Notes: generated by a model not told the origin, from the sequence alone. A stretch of DNA of 64,000 nucleotides from Paulownia fortunei (GCA_019321725.1 CM033113.1:8184001-8248000); one strand, 5' to 3'; numbered from the stretch's first letter, positions 28,998 through 43,545 are shown. Made by a program: numbers and translations.

Positions 28998-31900
28998 TCA
29001 TACGTGGCTAGGTTGATGGATTTTTTACATTTATAATAATAAATATATTGAGATTTTTTTGTTTTTGATAATATTATGATATATTGAATTCAAAATTTTT
29101 GAACTTCTATATTAAGTTATTTTTTGAGTTATTGGAGTCGATTTTAAATTAATCTTAAAAAGAATTATTTAAAATATTTTCTCTAAATTTTTTATTTAAA
29201 TTTAAATTATTTTATTCAAATATAACCTTAAATAATATTTAATTAATAGTATAAGGTTTTTTACGGAGTGACTCCAAATGAAATTAAAGGGTCCAATTAA
29301 AAGCAAAAGTTTTTAAATATTGAGTTTAGGGAAAATGTGTAGCAACTAAGGCCATTGGATAATTCTTCACCAAACTTTTTGGATTTATCATATTTTTCCA
29401 ATCAAACACGTAGATACACAGAAGAAATCAATGCATTATTTGTTGAGATCAATAAGACAATCAATTGTTTGAATAACTATTTGCTTTCCCACACCTAGAA
29501 TCACTGTATGTTGTGGGGGTCCATAAACCCGTTTCATTCAGTCCTTTTGACGCTGCCGGTTTTAAAATATTAATTCTTAATCAGCTTTATTATTGCATAT
29601 ATGTAAATTTTCTTTTATAATAATTTATTTTCAAAAGCTTTCTAATTCTCTCGAATATTCCGAATAGTGATCGTTTGCTTTTTGTTTAATGACAAATAGT
29701 TGCTCTTTCTCCTTCCCTTTTATTTTTTTTTTAATCTTTATTGTTGTTGTAGACAATTAAATTTATGGTCAAATTAAATGGTGGCATGTGTAGAATAATG
29801 TGTTACCTATCAATTTCATATTTTTTATTTAATTTTTAAAAATTTAATCAAATTTAATTATTAAGGTATAGTTAATTAATTAATATTATAATATATATCT
29901 TATTAGCCAGCCTAATAATTTTAAATGTCAAATTTTATTATTTTGGTAATTTAAAATCATATCTTGTAAATTATAAAAGTAAAATATTAATATTTTGATA
30001 ATATATAAAAATTACATCTTATAATTAAGGAAGTGAATGAAAATTAACTATGAAAAAATAATTAAATCAAACCACTTAATCAGATAATCATGATAAAGTT
30101 TTTCTTACAAATATAAATAGGAATAATTTTAAAATATAGAGGTGATCTTTAAAATATGATAATTCTTTATCGGTTTCAGTGGTAATTAATATAAGTCGAC
30201 ATTGCTGAATAAGATGACGTCAGATATGATGCACTCTGAAATTTTGAAATTATTCAAATAAGTACTATATGTTGGATATCATCATTAAATTTATTATGTC
30301 AATAAATATACAATATATATTTCAGTACGACTTCTATAAGTCAGTAAAAGAAGGAGGGTTAGTTTAATTAACAAATATACTCATGTCTACATCATTCAAA
30401 AAAGACCCAAAGTCCACACGTTAAATGATACAATGGCAAAAATAATGAGGTTATAATGTGAGTCGCTTTAATTCGAATTTTTCAAACAGTTTAATAAGTC
30501 TAATTTTTTAAAAGTATATATATTTTTATTTTTATTTTTAATTAAAGTATATTTTAAAATTAAATTTGGAATGTAAAATATTCAAAATATACAAAATTAA
30601 TTATATTGAGGGCAATTTTATCTAAACAATTAATTCAGGAGGTAAGTGTTATATTTGTAAGTTTAATGGGGTGTTTGCAACCACAAGTGAAGTTTAGGGG
30701 GGAATTTTATGTATTTTGCCCTTTAAATAATTAAGTTTTACTATAAAGAATAATAATGAGTTTGGGTAAAATATGTATCAAACCCAGAACCGGCTCCCAT
30801 TAGGGCGTATTTTAAAATCACAAATAGATTGCAGGATTTATTTTTCAGATCTGAACCCAATAGTATATATATAGTTTTTAATTATTATGTATGGATTTAT
30901 ATGATGAATTATATATAATATATGTGAAAAAATATGTGTATATCATATATATACTCACATATAAAATATAAATAACGCTCTTGTAAATTAAAATAATAAT
31001 AAATAGTTAATACTTTAAATATATATATAAAAGTAACAAAATATAGGAATTTTTAATTTTCTTAAAAAATATAGCATGTACATATAAATTTATAAATAAT
31101 TAGTTATTTATTGATAATATTTATTTATCATATTTAGAAAGTTATGATGATAAAAATATTTTATTATATTTTTAAAATTATAAAATTGATTTAGCAGGTT
31201 TAACGAGTCCAACTCACCAAATCTTGAGTTAGGGGGGATACAAGTCCACAAAAATCTTATTGGATTGGGTATGAACTTGAACAAACTTATTACATGCTTA
31301 AGTTATTATAATAGATTTGAAATTCGCCTCATATTGAATAATTTTAAATAATTTTTCAAAATTTTCTCATCCAAATGCAATATAGTGAATTGCAATTCAC
31401 TCGAAAACAATTCGAGCTTGTTCAAGTTGGGTAAATATATGTGTGTGTGTATATATATATATATTCAAGTTGGATTCCTTACATGCATATAAGCTTAAAC
31501 AAATTTTCAACAATTTATTTGAACCCATAATCCAATCAATAACACAAACCTTTCAGTTGGTTACAATACTATCTAGACCTAAACAAGACAATCAAACTAT
31601 ATTGTGATTAATGATTATCCATCTACAAGTTAGGGTCGCTAATGTCGGTACAAAAAATATTTTGTACATTTATTGCGTCCGTGCAAACATATCAATCAAC
31701 TACTCAATATTATATTATATTTTATATACAATAAAATAAATATATTTATGAGTCAATTTTTATAATGTATTGCCATGTATTGCCAGTAATAACTGTGATG
31801 AGTCATGAGTTCGAAACAGGTCCAATGAATTCAGAATTGTACTATAGTTAAGTCCACGGAGACCTAAACCCCTATGCCTATGAAGTCCAAGTGACCCATA

Positions 31901-32931
31901 CATCATACTACACAAAATTACATCTTTCAATTTATTACAAGATACGTAATTAGTTAAACTTTAAGTACTTTGTAATTTTTGATTTAACTCACTTATTCAT
32001 GTTACTGATTAGAGTGTCGGATGATTTTCGTCAAACTACTCATAACACCATTAATGTTTGTTCGTGATGCAAATAATGACTCATCAATTTTCCAACACTA
32101 CAGCTCTACGACTCATAGGCTCTTCACGTATTAGGTGATTTCCGTCTCGCACTGAATCTATACGTGTTACATTTTTTACAACTATTGCATATAAGAATTA
32201 TATTATATGTCAAGACTATTTGCAATCAAACAGTTAATTAATTCTAAAATAATTTTTTTTTCCTCAAGTAAATTAACATAATCAATCAAAAATTATTTCA
32301 GAATAAGGTAGTTGCCTCAAATAATTGAAAATCACACGTGAGATTAATTTTTCATTTTTTTTGTTTATATATATGTATGTGTGTATATTTTTATTGGTGT
32401 AGGAGTAGGGGAAGTGGCCAATTTTGAGCTTCAAACTTGTGGGAAGAGAAGGGAAACTGAACTTAACTTCAATAATGGTTATATTCATCTTTATCTCTTT
32501 ATGTTTTCTATTCTTACTTTAATCCGAATATCATTGTCATTGAAATGAACATAACTTATCTAATAATATTTACATAGAACATACAATATATGTATTTGTG
32601 GATAGCCACCGGAATTATATATTTTTTTCGGTGGTAGTTTCTTGGAGAGTTGGACAACCACTACAAAACTTTTTAATATCTTAATTTATTTTAATATATC
32701 AATCTAAGATTCGAATCTCTTTGAGTAAATAATTCTTATTATTAATAATAATCTATTATTATTTTTTGTTTCCAAAGCTAATAGCCTGCTTGGAATCAAT
32801 TTAATTATAATGAAACTTGGATTTAAGTTTGATATTACAAAACATATATCTTACAACATCATATCATATATCTACTTATTGTAATGAGTCAATAATAATT
32901 AATTATTAATTAAGAATTTACAAGTATCAAC

Positions 32932-33337
32932 CAGTGTTTTCATAATAGCATAATCGGATCGGTAACCAAATCGATTTTGCTAACTATTAGCGGTTTAATC
33001 GATCGAATTGATTTAATTGGTGATTGGATCGGTTTAATAAAAATTAATTATATTTTTTTATTATTTTATGTAAAATAATAATATAATAAATTAATTGTTA
33101 TGTAACACATTTTAAATATAAAAAAATAATAAATAGCTATTTAAAAAAATATCTAACAAAATACAAAATTCAAATAATCATATAAATATAATAAAATATT
33201 GAATTTAATTTTTTAAAAAAAATTAAAAATAATTAAAACCGATCGAGCCTGATTTCATCGGTCAAACTGGATTTTTAATTTTATACTCTTAATCAAATTG
33301 GATTGAGCTCCGATCCTATTTAATTTTCAAAACAATG
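32932..33337. mobile_element. hAT-like MITE, 406 bp, with 8-bp target-site duplication
   Basis: The left end reads CAGTGTTTTCATAAT and the reverse complement of the right end reads CATTGTTTTGAAAAT; both then reach GGATCGG. Flanks are GTATCAAC (32924-32931) and GTATCAAT (33338-33345), a 7-of-8 target duplication as expected for hAT. The interior has repeated GATCGGTT motifs near both ends and an AT-rich non-coding middle. CAGTGTTTT-type ends are common among non-autonomous plant hAT elements. Confidence 0.85.
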
Positions 33338-33789
33338 GTATCAATTATTAATAATCAGGTAAATACCGTCACATTTTTAGTGATTTTTATGTTCGTGATT
33401 TCTTTTTCTCCTCTGTTTTGGAGAGGATTCTTCTCCTCTCTCTCCCTCTCTCTTTTTTTTAATGGGGAAGTCTTTATTAGTTTTGCCCATAATTTCGTTT
33501 TGCCAAAACTGTGTTTTGCGAAGATTGAAAATGGTACTTCCTTATCCAATGACAGCTATTTTCCGATTTATTTATCTACTTATTCGATAACATATTTTAT
33601 AAATTCCTCTTGGATTCAAACATGTTTCATCAGACCCTGACAGGAAAAATAAAATTAAACATGGATTCCTGGATACCAATCCAATTCAGACCATCAAGTC
33701 AGGATCCTGGATTCCCGATGGATTACTGGTCCGCCACCACAATTAGGGTAAAAAAGGACTAAGTTATGACATTAATGTCTCAAAGTTGT

Positions 33790-33811
33790 GGGAGTGGGGG
33801 TGGGGGTGGGG
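33790..33811 (+). other. G-quadruplex-prone tract
   Basis: Four G-tracts of 3, 5, 5 and 4 bases are separated by loops of 3, 1 and 1 bases. It stands alone in AT-rich intergenic DNA. Confidence 0.7.
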
Positions 33812-36800
33812 TAGACCCACCAGCTATATTTTATTCCTATTTTCATTTTTTCTTAAAGGTTTTCCACTTTTTGGCTGATTTTCAGGGTATTAATTTATTA
33901 TGACGACAGTGGCATAAGCAACAGGGACGGGTATACGGTAATTTTTTAAGCCCACCTCATTATCATTATTAGTCAAGGTCAATTTATTTTAATTAGGCTT
34001 ATCATTATTTAGTCATCCAATATTATTAAAATAGTGCTGTGACGTAGGACATGAGCTATGACCACGTCTCCATATTTTAAGTCACAAATAATTGGAGTTT
34101 TAGGACCATAGACTTGTTTTTTTGACCGAATCATTTATATATATTATCAGATTCTAATTATTAATTATCAATAATTCTGATATTAATTAATTAAAATTTT
34201 AATAATTAATAATTATTATAAAAAATAATGATTATTATAAAAATATACAAAAAAACCATACTTTGACGAGATTCGAACTTAAAATTAAATCTTAAAATTT
34301 TGGAATCTATTCTTCACAAAACGTGTAAAATCTTTAGTCATAAATTTTTCTAGAAGTTCACAAACTTGTAACACAATCATACGTCATTTCGAAGATTTTT
34401 AATACCATGATTACACATTCATTTAATATCACCCTTTCTCTAACGCCTAAACTTATTTTAATTACACAATTATTATATCATCGTATAAAAAATTATTATA
34501 AAACAAAATTTCACCAAACCGAAAAAAAGTAATTTTCTCCAAAAATACACAAATGAATTTTGTAAATAGGAGGAAGTATATCGCTATGTTTGGTTTCATT
34601 TTTATTCTTATATTTTATTTCTATGAAAATAAAAAATATATTTGTCACTTACATTTAAAAAAAAAAATATTTTCATTCCCCCTATATTTAATCATTCATA
34701 ATAATATTTAGATAATTATACACTCCACTAACCCCACTAATTTAAAAAAAAAAAAGATATTAACAAAACATCTACATATTAAAATAATATCGACAAAATA
34801 TTTTATTACGTCACATTATTTTTCCAAGCAAGCAATAAATTCAAATAGAGTTTCATTATTCCTCACATTCTCTAATTTCAATACCAAATAAATTCTCCCA
34901 TAAACATAGCATAAGCTTGGGAGACTCTTCATATGGATCAGTCCCCTGACTGATAATGCCATAAAGCTGCAAGACAAATTGAGAAAAAGGTCATTGCCAT
35001 GGCCTTAAGGTATCTTTCAAAATGGAATCCGATAGAAGCAAGCATCCAATTTCTCCAGACAATAGATAGGAAATTTCGTGGGGGCTTGCACACAACACCC
35101 CCAAGCCAATAAGATGCTGGCTGCTTTTCTTCGTGTTATCCAATTACACAAGTTTTCAGTTCCGTAGGGCCACAATTTTGTCCACGGCAAAAGGTCTAAA
35201 GCAATGAACATTTCATTTTCTTAAATTTTTTCATATCAGAAAAGTCCAAGTCTTGAGAATGGTACATTTTTGTCGTTCAAATTAAATTTCTCGATTCCTG
35301 ATTAAATTAATCGGGCTGGAGACAATTGAAAACCTAATCATTTGAGATTTCACAGTCCAGTTTTGCAGTTTTCGTGAACACAGGGTGGATTGGATATACA
35401 GCATAGACTTATACGGAGACCCCAACCATGAACTAAAAAATGACACTATGTAGCTGATTACACAGCTTCAATCCTGGGGCCCCGACATAAGATTATCCCA
35501 ATTTGTGGGCAGAAACTTTCACGTGAATGAACATGTCTGGTGTTTGCTATGGGACCTTGCGAGAGGAATCCTTAGAACAGTGGGATGGAAAGGAAAACAT
35601 GGATGGGATATTTTTGGAATGGGTAATTGGAGCTGCATAATTCCTAAGGCCCACCATTTTTAATCAATCCCACTACAAATTTTTTTTTCACCTCATGCCT
35701 TTTTGTTTCTTCCAAATAATAGTAATATTAATATAGTAAATAAATAAAAGTTATGGAACCCTAGGCCAAAACCATAATTGACAGAGCCAAGAAAAATTCA
35801 CACCTATTGGAATTAGGGTTCGAAAGTGAGTTGAGTTGGCCCAAATTCGCACCTATTATAAGAGAAACGCTAACTAGTCGCTACGTATTTTGACATTTAA
35901 AATGATACGTTTTTTATTCATTCGAACCCAAGTCGTGTCAAATATAAATGCCTATGCTCAACATCAAAGAATTCAAGTTTTAGAATGCTTGTATATTTTA
36001 CTATCTCAATTTTATAGATCAAGCACACTATTATCCATTTTGACATGGAATAGATACACTGAAATGTTAAGATAAAGGGAATTCAATACAAGGGGCAGGG
36101 TGTCTGAAGAAATATAGCTGAAGTCTAGCCCAAATTTTGGCCTTTTAAGCCCACAATCCCAATTTGTATTGAAATGTGAGTCTTTCTTTCTTTCTTGACA
36201 ATTTGGCCCAAATTACAAAAGTAGGCTCAATGAATCGTTATGAAATCATGGTGAGTCCCTTGCATCCCAAGACAAACCACTTGTAAATGTAAATATATTT
36301 ATATAGTGATTACCGAATTATAAATATTAATAAAAATATCGATATCTCAAACTTGATAGAATAATGAGATGACAAATAAAATGAATTAAACATTCTCATT
36401 TGAGATTTAAAAAATGGTGCTTTTGTGGGTCATCCAATTATACCCCTCACAAGCATTTTTTTTAACCCAAATTTTTCCGTGAGTATTTTAAGGTGGAATA
36501 AAATCCTCAATTCCCACGAAACAGTAACATAGAAATATATAGCAAATATTTTAAAAAATAAATAAATAATTTGATGAGATCGTTGAAGGAATCACTAATT
36601 ACCAGCATTTTGCACATTTCCAATAATTAAAAGAAGTACTAAATTAACAAAAACTCAAAATTATAATAAATAAATAAATTAATTGGCTAATGTACCTAGT
36701 TCAAACGCCGAAGTTGAGGATAAAAAAATTATAAGATTTTAATTTTGAATTATATTGAGCTATTAATATTTATCTATTTTTTATAATAGTTGTTGATTGA

Positions 36801-37253
36801 ATATAAATTATTATAGATTAGTTTAAAACTAATTAAAATTATTATAATTATTAATAATCAATATTCATGATGAGATAATAATATGATTGATTTATTAAAA
36901 AATATTTAAATGAAGAACAATGTGAATCAAGAATATGATTATGTAAATGCGGTTACAAAATCTGAAAAATCGTAAAACTAAAGTAAGAGAAATGTTAATT
37001 AGTCAATTCCGTCACCTGTTGCTTAGAATAAAAAAAACCATACGAGTAATTAATTCCTCCGCGTCAGGCCAACTATTCAACTGGCAGCCCCCGCTAATTC
37101 ACCTTCTCCGTTCCTCCCAAATCCGATCGCCACCGCCCCTCAGAAGCTTAATTCTCTGGCCATTACTACCTCAACATTTTTCATCTCACAGATCAGAGAA
37201 TTCAATCTTCTTTTTCTCATTTTCCAAACCGCATTTGATCGAGCAGAGAGGTG

Positions 37254-40200
37254 ATGACGAGCGCTGATGCTGCGGCGAGCCCCCGATCGTCGATTGCACC
37301 TTCAAACCTACCTCTGGTCTCCGCCTTCCTCGCCTGTGCTCTCGCTCAGTTTCTCAAGCCTTTCATTACTTGGTACTCTCTCTTTGATTTTAGAATTTTA
37401 ATTAACTTTAAATTCTTGGTAATAGAGTCTTGGTCAGGTTAGCCTTTTTTGTACTTCCTGCTGTACTTTAATTAAATTGTGTTGTTAGTCATGCTTCCAT
37501 GCTTAAAAATTCTCATATCCTTGGCTTATTTACCTATGCGCCAAAAAGTTTTGATGAATAATTTGTTGCAAAATTGATGTACTTTGTGAAATTGAAGGCT
37601 ATATCTTGTGTGTTTTTACTGCTACTTTGAAGCTATTTTATTGTTGACACTTGACAAGCTTGATACAGGCATTTGAACTATTTATTATTTATTGTTGACA
37701 AGCTTAATACAGGCATTTATTCTCTTGCTTTCATAAGGAGAGAAAAAAAAAGATGAATTTGTCATTACACGTTGTCAGATGTTTTGAAGTAGCCATACTA
37801 GAGGATGATGTAAGAGAAAATCATCTGACGTGGTAAAAGGTGTTTTATTTCCTTGTGGTTCACTCGCTGCCATTGGTTTTGCTTGTTGCTTATACAATGA
37901 ATCCTTTTTAGCTGACCCCCCATTGTCACTCTTTATTATGTGTTGCTTTTTACTGGAAGGTCATGAATGAAATGCAGTGGACTATTAAAAGTTAAATCAT
38001 CTATCATAAATTGGGAAACACTTTTCTAAATATAAAATTTATGGATTTTGATCATGTTTTGTCTCAAGGTAATACAATAAAAAGTTAAATTATTAGATTT
38101 GTGTTACATGGCTGCAAACATGCTTTTATGTAAAATATAGTCAACTGAAAACACTTGACATGCATTTTGGGAATTGTACAACCTTTGTCTAACTTTTATG
38201 CTTAGACATAAATGTTGCTGGAAACGCTAGAAAACCATTGGTTAGGTGGAGTCCCAAGTCACAAACCAAGTTAGCTAATTGCTGCAAGATCAAATATATC
38301 AATAGCTTTGTCCAGCTTTAGAAATTTTGGTGCTTGTTGAGTTAATCTGTGTATATTACATCAACATTTAAGTGGATTTAGCTCTTTTAGTGAAAATAGA
38401 AGATATACAATCTGCTACCTGTAAAAGAACATGGAACTTCCTTGAAGGAAACAAATGGGTTTGGTCTGGTACATGATTCTTTCCATAATTGAAGTAATCT
38501 ATGGCATGGAGAGACATCGTGGTGGGCTTACACTGGATCCTCGTTACATGGAAAATAAATATCATGATAGTCAATAAATTTCTTAAGACTGGTGCATGAT
38601 GGTTGGGAATGGATGCCGAATATGAATTATCTGGCTGTCACTTTGCCTTCTATTATGTGATTTTTTTCATGTCCTTGTGTATTTTGACCATTTGGCAACG
38701 ATATTAGCATCCAGTATAGGATGGGCAATTTCCAGTTACTCTTGCGCTCTTGTGAATTGTGGTTTCTTTCTTGATCTTTCAATATATGCCGTTAGAATTG
38801 CAGGTTGAAGGATAACAAATGGGATTCTAGAAGGATGCTTGGGTCAGGTGGAATGCCATCATCACATTCAGCAACTGTTACGGCTCTTGCAATTGCAATT
38901 GGTTTGCAAGACGGAGCAGGTGGATCATCATTTGCCATTGCAGTGGTCTTGGCATGTGTTGTATGTACTTTCAAAACCAGGTTTCCTCCATCCTTTTTGC
39001 ATTGCCGGCTGTTTATGCATTTTTAACATGTTTTGATGACCTCAAAGATTATTATTTTTTTTCTGGTTTTGAGTTTAATTTAATGTTTTTATTTTTTATT
39101 TTATTTTTTTGGTGCAACTCTGCTCTTGGGTTTGAAGAACTAATGGAAATGTCTTCAATCCGCAAACTTGCCCAAATCGTTTGTATCTATAGGTATTGAT
39201 ATTGTGCAATGTGCTTTCATTAGAGATCATGGTCGTAGACTTGTCATCATGATTGTCTCGACAACCCAAAGAACTGACAGTAATTTTTAATTGTGACTGC
39301 ACTTAATTTCTTAAACTTATGATTTCAACTTTCTCATAAAGTTGTGTTTTATTGCTCGATTTATTTAAGTCCTGCTGATAGTTCCATGCTGTTAAGAGAG
39401 GATAGGAATACATGTACGTATATTACACTGCATAGTGAGCTACAAAATTTTCCTATTACTCAACTAGTATATCACTCGAGGCCTTGGTTTATTGCTTCTG
39501 CAATATTTTTATGTATTGGGCTAAAACTTTTAAAACATTTACACATCTATTTCGTCACTAATAATTTTGATAATATCACAGGTAATGTATGACGCTACTG
39601 GCATCAGACTTCATGCTGGTCGGCAAGCTGAAGTAAGATCATGATCTATGATGATAACCATGATCTTTATTAGATCATTTTTGCCCCTTAGTTCCTTTAG
39701 GTTATTTAGTCTGCTTTAGGTTTTTTGATGTGACATAATATAGACAAGACATTTGAGAGCAAACGCCTCAGAATGTTTCTTTCGTTTTTGCTGCTAGGTT
39801 ATATAGGATACTTCATGTCAGTTGTACACTTTTTAGGGCTGGGGCTGATTAGATCCTCCTCATTGTCATTTTTCTGCAATGTGATATCGTTAATTCTTAA
39901 TGCAGTTATTGAATCAAATTGTGTGTGAATTGCCACCTGAGCATCCTGTTGCTAATGTCAGACCACTTCGAGATTCACTTGGTCACACCCCACTTCAGGT
40001 ACGATCAGTCATACTGAATTAGATTATGTCGCTGAATTGCATTATGTTCTTATGCGATATGTTTTGGCCTAACTTAGCTTGTCCCTTTTGTGTATTCATT
40101 CAATTGTCATACTTCTACTGCCAAATAAATGATTGACTTATGGGATTGCGAACACAAGCATCATCTTTACTCTTGATAAAATTACTTTGAAGGAATCCGA

Positions 40201-40493
40201 AGACTGAAAGTAAAAAGTAGCTCCTACTTACAGGAGCATCTGCCTTTTCTGTAGGAAATGTTGTGTGGTCTGTCTTCAACTTATAGTAGTCTTTTACGGT
40301 GTGTTGATTAGTTCTCTGGTTTTACTTGGATGTTATCTTGAGCATTGAATATACGAGGACATTCAAAAATTTACTCTTACTGCATTATTGTTTTACTTGT
40401 CCTGCCTAAGGGTGCTCCCCTCGTTAACTGCAGGTTGCTGCTGGTGCTCTGCTGGGATTTGTGGTAGCATTTCTCTTGAGAATTTCCACTTAA
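37254..40493 (+). CDS. Acid phosphatase/vanadium haloperoxidase-related membrane protein (DUF212 family)
   Basis: Five exons (37254-37372, 38804-38960, 39582-39632, 39906-39998, 40434-40493) encode 159 residues. The N-terminal ~18 residues are Ala/Ser/Pro-rich. A hydrophobic segment LPLVSAFLACALAQFLKPFITW follows at 19-40 (here split by exon 1/2), then WDSRRMLGSGGMPSSHSATV at about 46-65, which contains the family signature. Further hydrophobic helices, MYDATGIRLHAGRQAE, and a final membrane segment VAAGALLGFVVAFLLRI complete it. The GMPSSHSAT motif resembles the phosphate-binding motif of PAP2 phosphatases, but the substrate of these small proteins is unknown. I would expect an integral membrane protein, perhaps in an organelle. 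Length and exon layout are typical, the frame is intact, and no close neighbour is related. Confidence 0.9.
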
Positions 40494-41245
40494 AAGATTT
40501 TTATCTTTCTGAAGGATACATCAAACTATCACATATGATATTCTGAAAAATTAAACTGCCAAAACATGAAGAATAAAAAATGAAGGTTCATATTTGCGTA
40601 AGGCAGATCTTGAAGTACAAATGGCTCGTTAAAAACATTTTTCAAGTGTTCTTAAGCATAACATGGACCCCAAAATTTCACCAGTATCCATTATTCTGCT
40701 AGTTAACTTTATTGTTTAGTTTATATACAATTGGTTGGTCGTAAAAGTTTGTTCAGATTAATAGTCTGTCCATTATTTGATTGTTACAATTTACAGAAAT
40801 GTGGATTTTAATTCCAGTTATAATAAAACAATTAGGTGACCATGGACAATAATCTGCTATTGGGACCAACACATTAATCCCGTCCGTCCAGTATAAAAAA
40901 TTCTAAACGCATTAATTCGAACAGTTGGATGGTTGTGTTTCTTGTAAGCACCACCATGATGTCTTGTTGGGACTGCTTCCTCTGTACCATATCTTGATAT
41001 GTATTTCGATTACACAGAGAAAATCATTGTGAAATCAAATGATATCTGGGTATCATGTTTCACAGATAGCGTTGAGGGTGAAGTGATTGCAAAAGTAAAG
41101 TAAGAATTGACTCCCATACGCCTGACCATCTTATTTTTGGCATTACCCATTTTAATAGATTCTGTGGAGTCGTCAAAATCCCTAAAGTTTAACAGACAAT
41201 GTGGATACACTAAGCTATCACGTTTGTCATCGATTGCCTCAAATT

Positions 41246-41323
41246 ATTTACAAGTTGCAATTTTGAAGAGTACAAATTGTACATATTTGCAAGTTGCAAT
41301 TTTGGAAAGTACAAATTGTACAG
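41246..41323. repeat. Two-copy 39-bp tandem repeat
   Basis: ATTTACAAGTTGCAATTTTG opens copy 1 (41246-41284) and ATTTGCAAGTTGCAATTTTG opens copy 2 (41285-41323); both continue to GTACAAATTGTACA. The period is a multiple of three and the plus-strand frame across it is open, but that frame has no ATG. Confidence 0.85.
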
Positions 41324-42533
41324 ACTTTGGTCGGTATTTCATAGGAAAGGGGATCGAGAAGGAGTTGTAAGAAATAAAATAATTAGAAATTAGAATTTTT
41401 TAAAACGAGATTATCATGATAGTTATTTTAATCAATCAGTGTTCCATGGTTTTGTTCCCTTGTTTATCTTAGTTTTATTCCCGACTCTTTATTTCGTAGA
41501 GCCTGCATATAGATTGACTTTCTCATTAGAAACAACCTCATTAGAAAAAAAATATTTTGTAATGTTTATTACGAGGTATTCAATCCGTAAAATTGTAATT
41601 ATTTAAATTTTACTTCAAAATTGAGAAGATTCTCGTCAATCTCGTCAAATTATGAATCCTGGAGCACTATTTTATTAATACGAATTTATCGAGAAAATGC
41701 AGGCGACTATTTTAATCAGTAACTTGGACTATCTCGGCCTGTAAAGATAGAAAATGGCCCGAGAAGTTGGAGAATGGACCATATCATTCAACATTAATCA
41801 AGTGAAATTGAGTTCGTCTTGCACAGATTCCATCGGAACTCTTAAGCTACCTATTATTGGGCCCCACCCACTAAGGTGCCTTAGAAAGATCCAAGTGGTC
41901 CCACTGGGTCCCACTTGATTTGGGCCAAGAATGGGCAACCTAAACACCATTTAACCTTTAGTTTTCAGGACCAAAAAAGGCAGCATCCTCTAAAAACTAG
42001 AAAAGTGAGGAGCCAGAAGAATAATATGCCTTTGTCCACCGACCTTATCGCTAATTGGCCAATTGATTTCAAATATCCTTTTCCTCTTTTGCTTGTTCAC
42101 TTGTTTTCAAGGAACTGAATCCTTTCCTGGAAAGTTGGATATTCATTACTTTTATCATGTCACAATTTCAAAAAATAAAATATAAAAAAAAAATTATGCA
42201 TGGCACACCATATTTCGTTTCAATTGATTGGGTTAAATTGTGAAATCGAACTCATAAATGAACTGAATCAAGTTGAATCATAATAAATATGGATATATGC
42301 TGTTTTAGGAGATCAACGGAGAGAATTTTTTAAAATATACCACTCTTTGAAAATGTAATATTTTAGGGGATTTTGTATCTAAAGAAAAAAAAAATTGTGG
42401 GGAAAACAACATCTATCCTATTACTTTTTGTCTGATTTTTATATACATTCGTGCGTATGAGTTGAATATATTTATTATTAATTGTGGTGCCCCTATTCTG
42501 TATTCTTGATACAGTGAGCCAGTGACCATATCA

Positions 42534-42534
42534 C

Positions 42535-42575
<41 letters not shown>
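42534..42575. repeat. Compound (CA)n(TA)n microsatellite
   Basis: About twelve CA units run directly into about nine TA units. Such compound tracts are typically length-variable between individuals. Confidence 0.9.
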
Positions 42576-43369
42576 CTACACGATGAAAGGCTCTCCAGTT
42601 CTTGGCTATCGATTTTGACTGGGTAGAAACTCAATTCAGTTTAGGACTTTCAGATTCGATTTTTTTTTTTTTTTTTTTTTTTTCAATGGTGTCTTGGAAA
42701 CCATTAGACCACAAATTAATAGGCATCCATCAGCATGTGGTGATGCTTCCTAGACAACGGTTCTTGATTTGACTGGTCCAAGCAAGAACCATACTCCATC
42801 AGTACTCGCAGATTTGAAAAAACAAAATAAAATAATAATGGGGTATAAAATTAAAATGTGGACAAGTAGGGACCTTATTATGAAATTTTCACTATATTTT
42901 GAATCCAATATTTTCCACCCTTCAAGTTCAAGGGTGTGTAATGCTAGACTTCGCAGCATATAGATTTTTACAGTACACCAGTAGAGTTACTTAGACTGCC
43001 AATATTAAACAGCTTGAATAATAAAAAGGTCAGGGAAAAGATGATGAAAATACGTATACATACCATACATATGCTGTCATTAGTCTATTACAGGAAAATT
43101 ATGTGCTTACATATGGTATCTATACTTTGTGAGAAATGTCACTACAAAGTTGGTTTGATATCAGAAAATTAATCAGATAATTAGTCTTGATCTATATATT
43201 ATAGAATTATTTGCTGTCTTTCTCTTTAATTTCTTTGTTGTGTTCTTTCATTAATCTGAGATACAATATTTCATCATTACTAGTTTTATTTGTATGGGCA
43301 TTATAGGATAAAGACAACCTGTCAAACTTCATATTCCTACAAGACCAAAAAATTTAGCAAAACCTTCCC

Positions 43370-43380
43370 TATATATATAT
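43370..43380 (+). promoter_or_regulatory. Candidate TATA box of the DUF4408-type gene
   Basis: A TATATATATAT tract lies 166 bases upstream of the start codon. The intervening leader is pyrimidine-rich (runs of C and CT), as is common in plant 5' UTRs. Position-based inference. Confidence 0.45.
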
Positions 43381-43545
43381 GTGCAAATAGGCCCCTCCAC
43401 AGCTCACTGCCCATCAGCCCCACCCCACTCTTTCCCCCCTCCCCCACCACCCCACTGCTATACTCTTATTCCATTAATTCGATCTTCTTAGCTAGCCATC
43501 TCCAAAAGCTGAGCTATCTAAGAATATTTTTCTACCACCAGATAT

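Larger units (their letters stand above)
28439..37253. other. Gene-poor AT-rich region of 8.8 kb
   Basis: No gene was found on either strand. Contents: degenerate 77-bp repeats and a 50-bp doublet at 28610-28997, a hAT-like MITE at 32932-33337, a G-quadruplex-prone tract at 33790-33811, and many short A/T and TA tracts. A moderately GC-richer part at about 35000-35640 has no clear coding frame. The last 250 bases before 37254 form the leader and promoter of the DUF212-type gene. Confidence 0.6.
40494..43545. other. Intergenic region before the DUF4408 gene
   Basis: No gene is supported. A 39-bp tandem doublet lies at 41246-41323, a compound CA/TA microsatellite at 42534-42575 and a 24-base T run near 42660-42683. 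The final 180 bases hold the TATA box and CT/CCCC-rich leader of the following gene. Confidence 0.6.

Noticed and set aside
34581..34912. Possible MITE with GCTATGTTT at one end and AAACATAGC at the other
   Set aside because: Only nine bases match, further inward similarity is poor in AT-rich DNA, and no target duplication was seen.
35017..35211. Minus-strand 64-codon frame in the gene-poor region
   Set aside because: Short, no homologous motif seen, no flanking exons with compatible splice sites.
28439..37253. Search for tRNA genes, CRISPR arrays, rRNA and organellar insertions
   Set aside because: GTTCGAA-like strings (for example near 31810 and 34268) lack the surrounding cloverleaf; no spaced identical repeats of CRISPR type and no organellar gene sequence were found here or elsewhere in the window.
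41107..41370. Possible small secreted peptide gene: 88-codon open frame with a hydrophobic start and an in-frame 13-residue tandem repeat
   Set aside because: The frame begins at TTG and contains no ATG before or within it; plant initiation there is very unlikely. The repeat is better explained as a non-coding tandem duplication.
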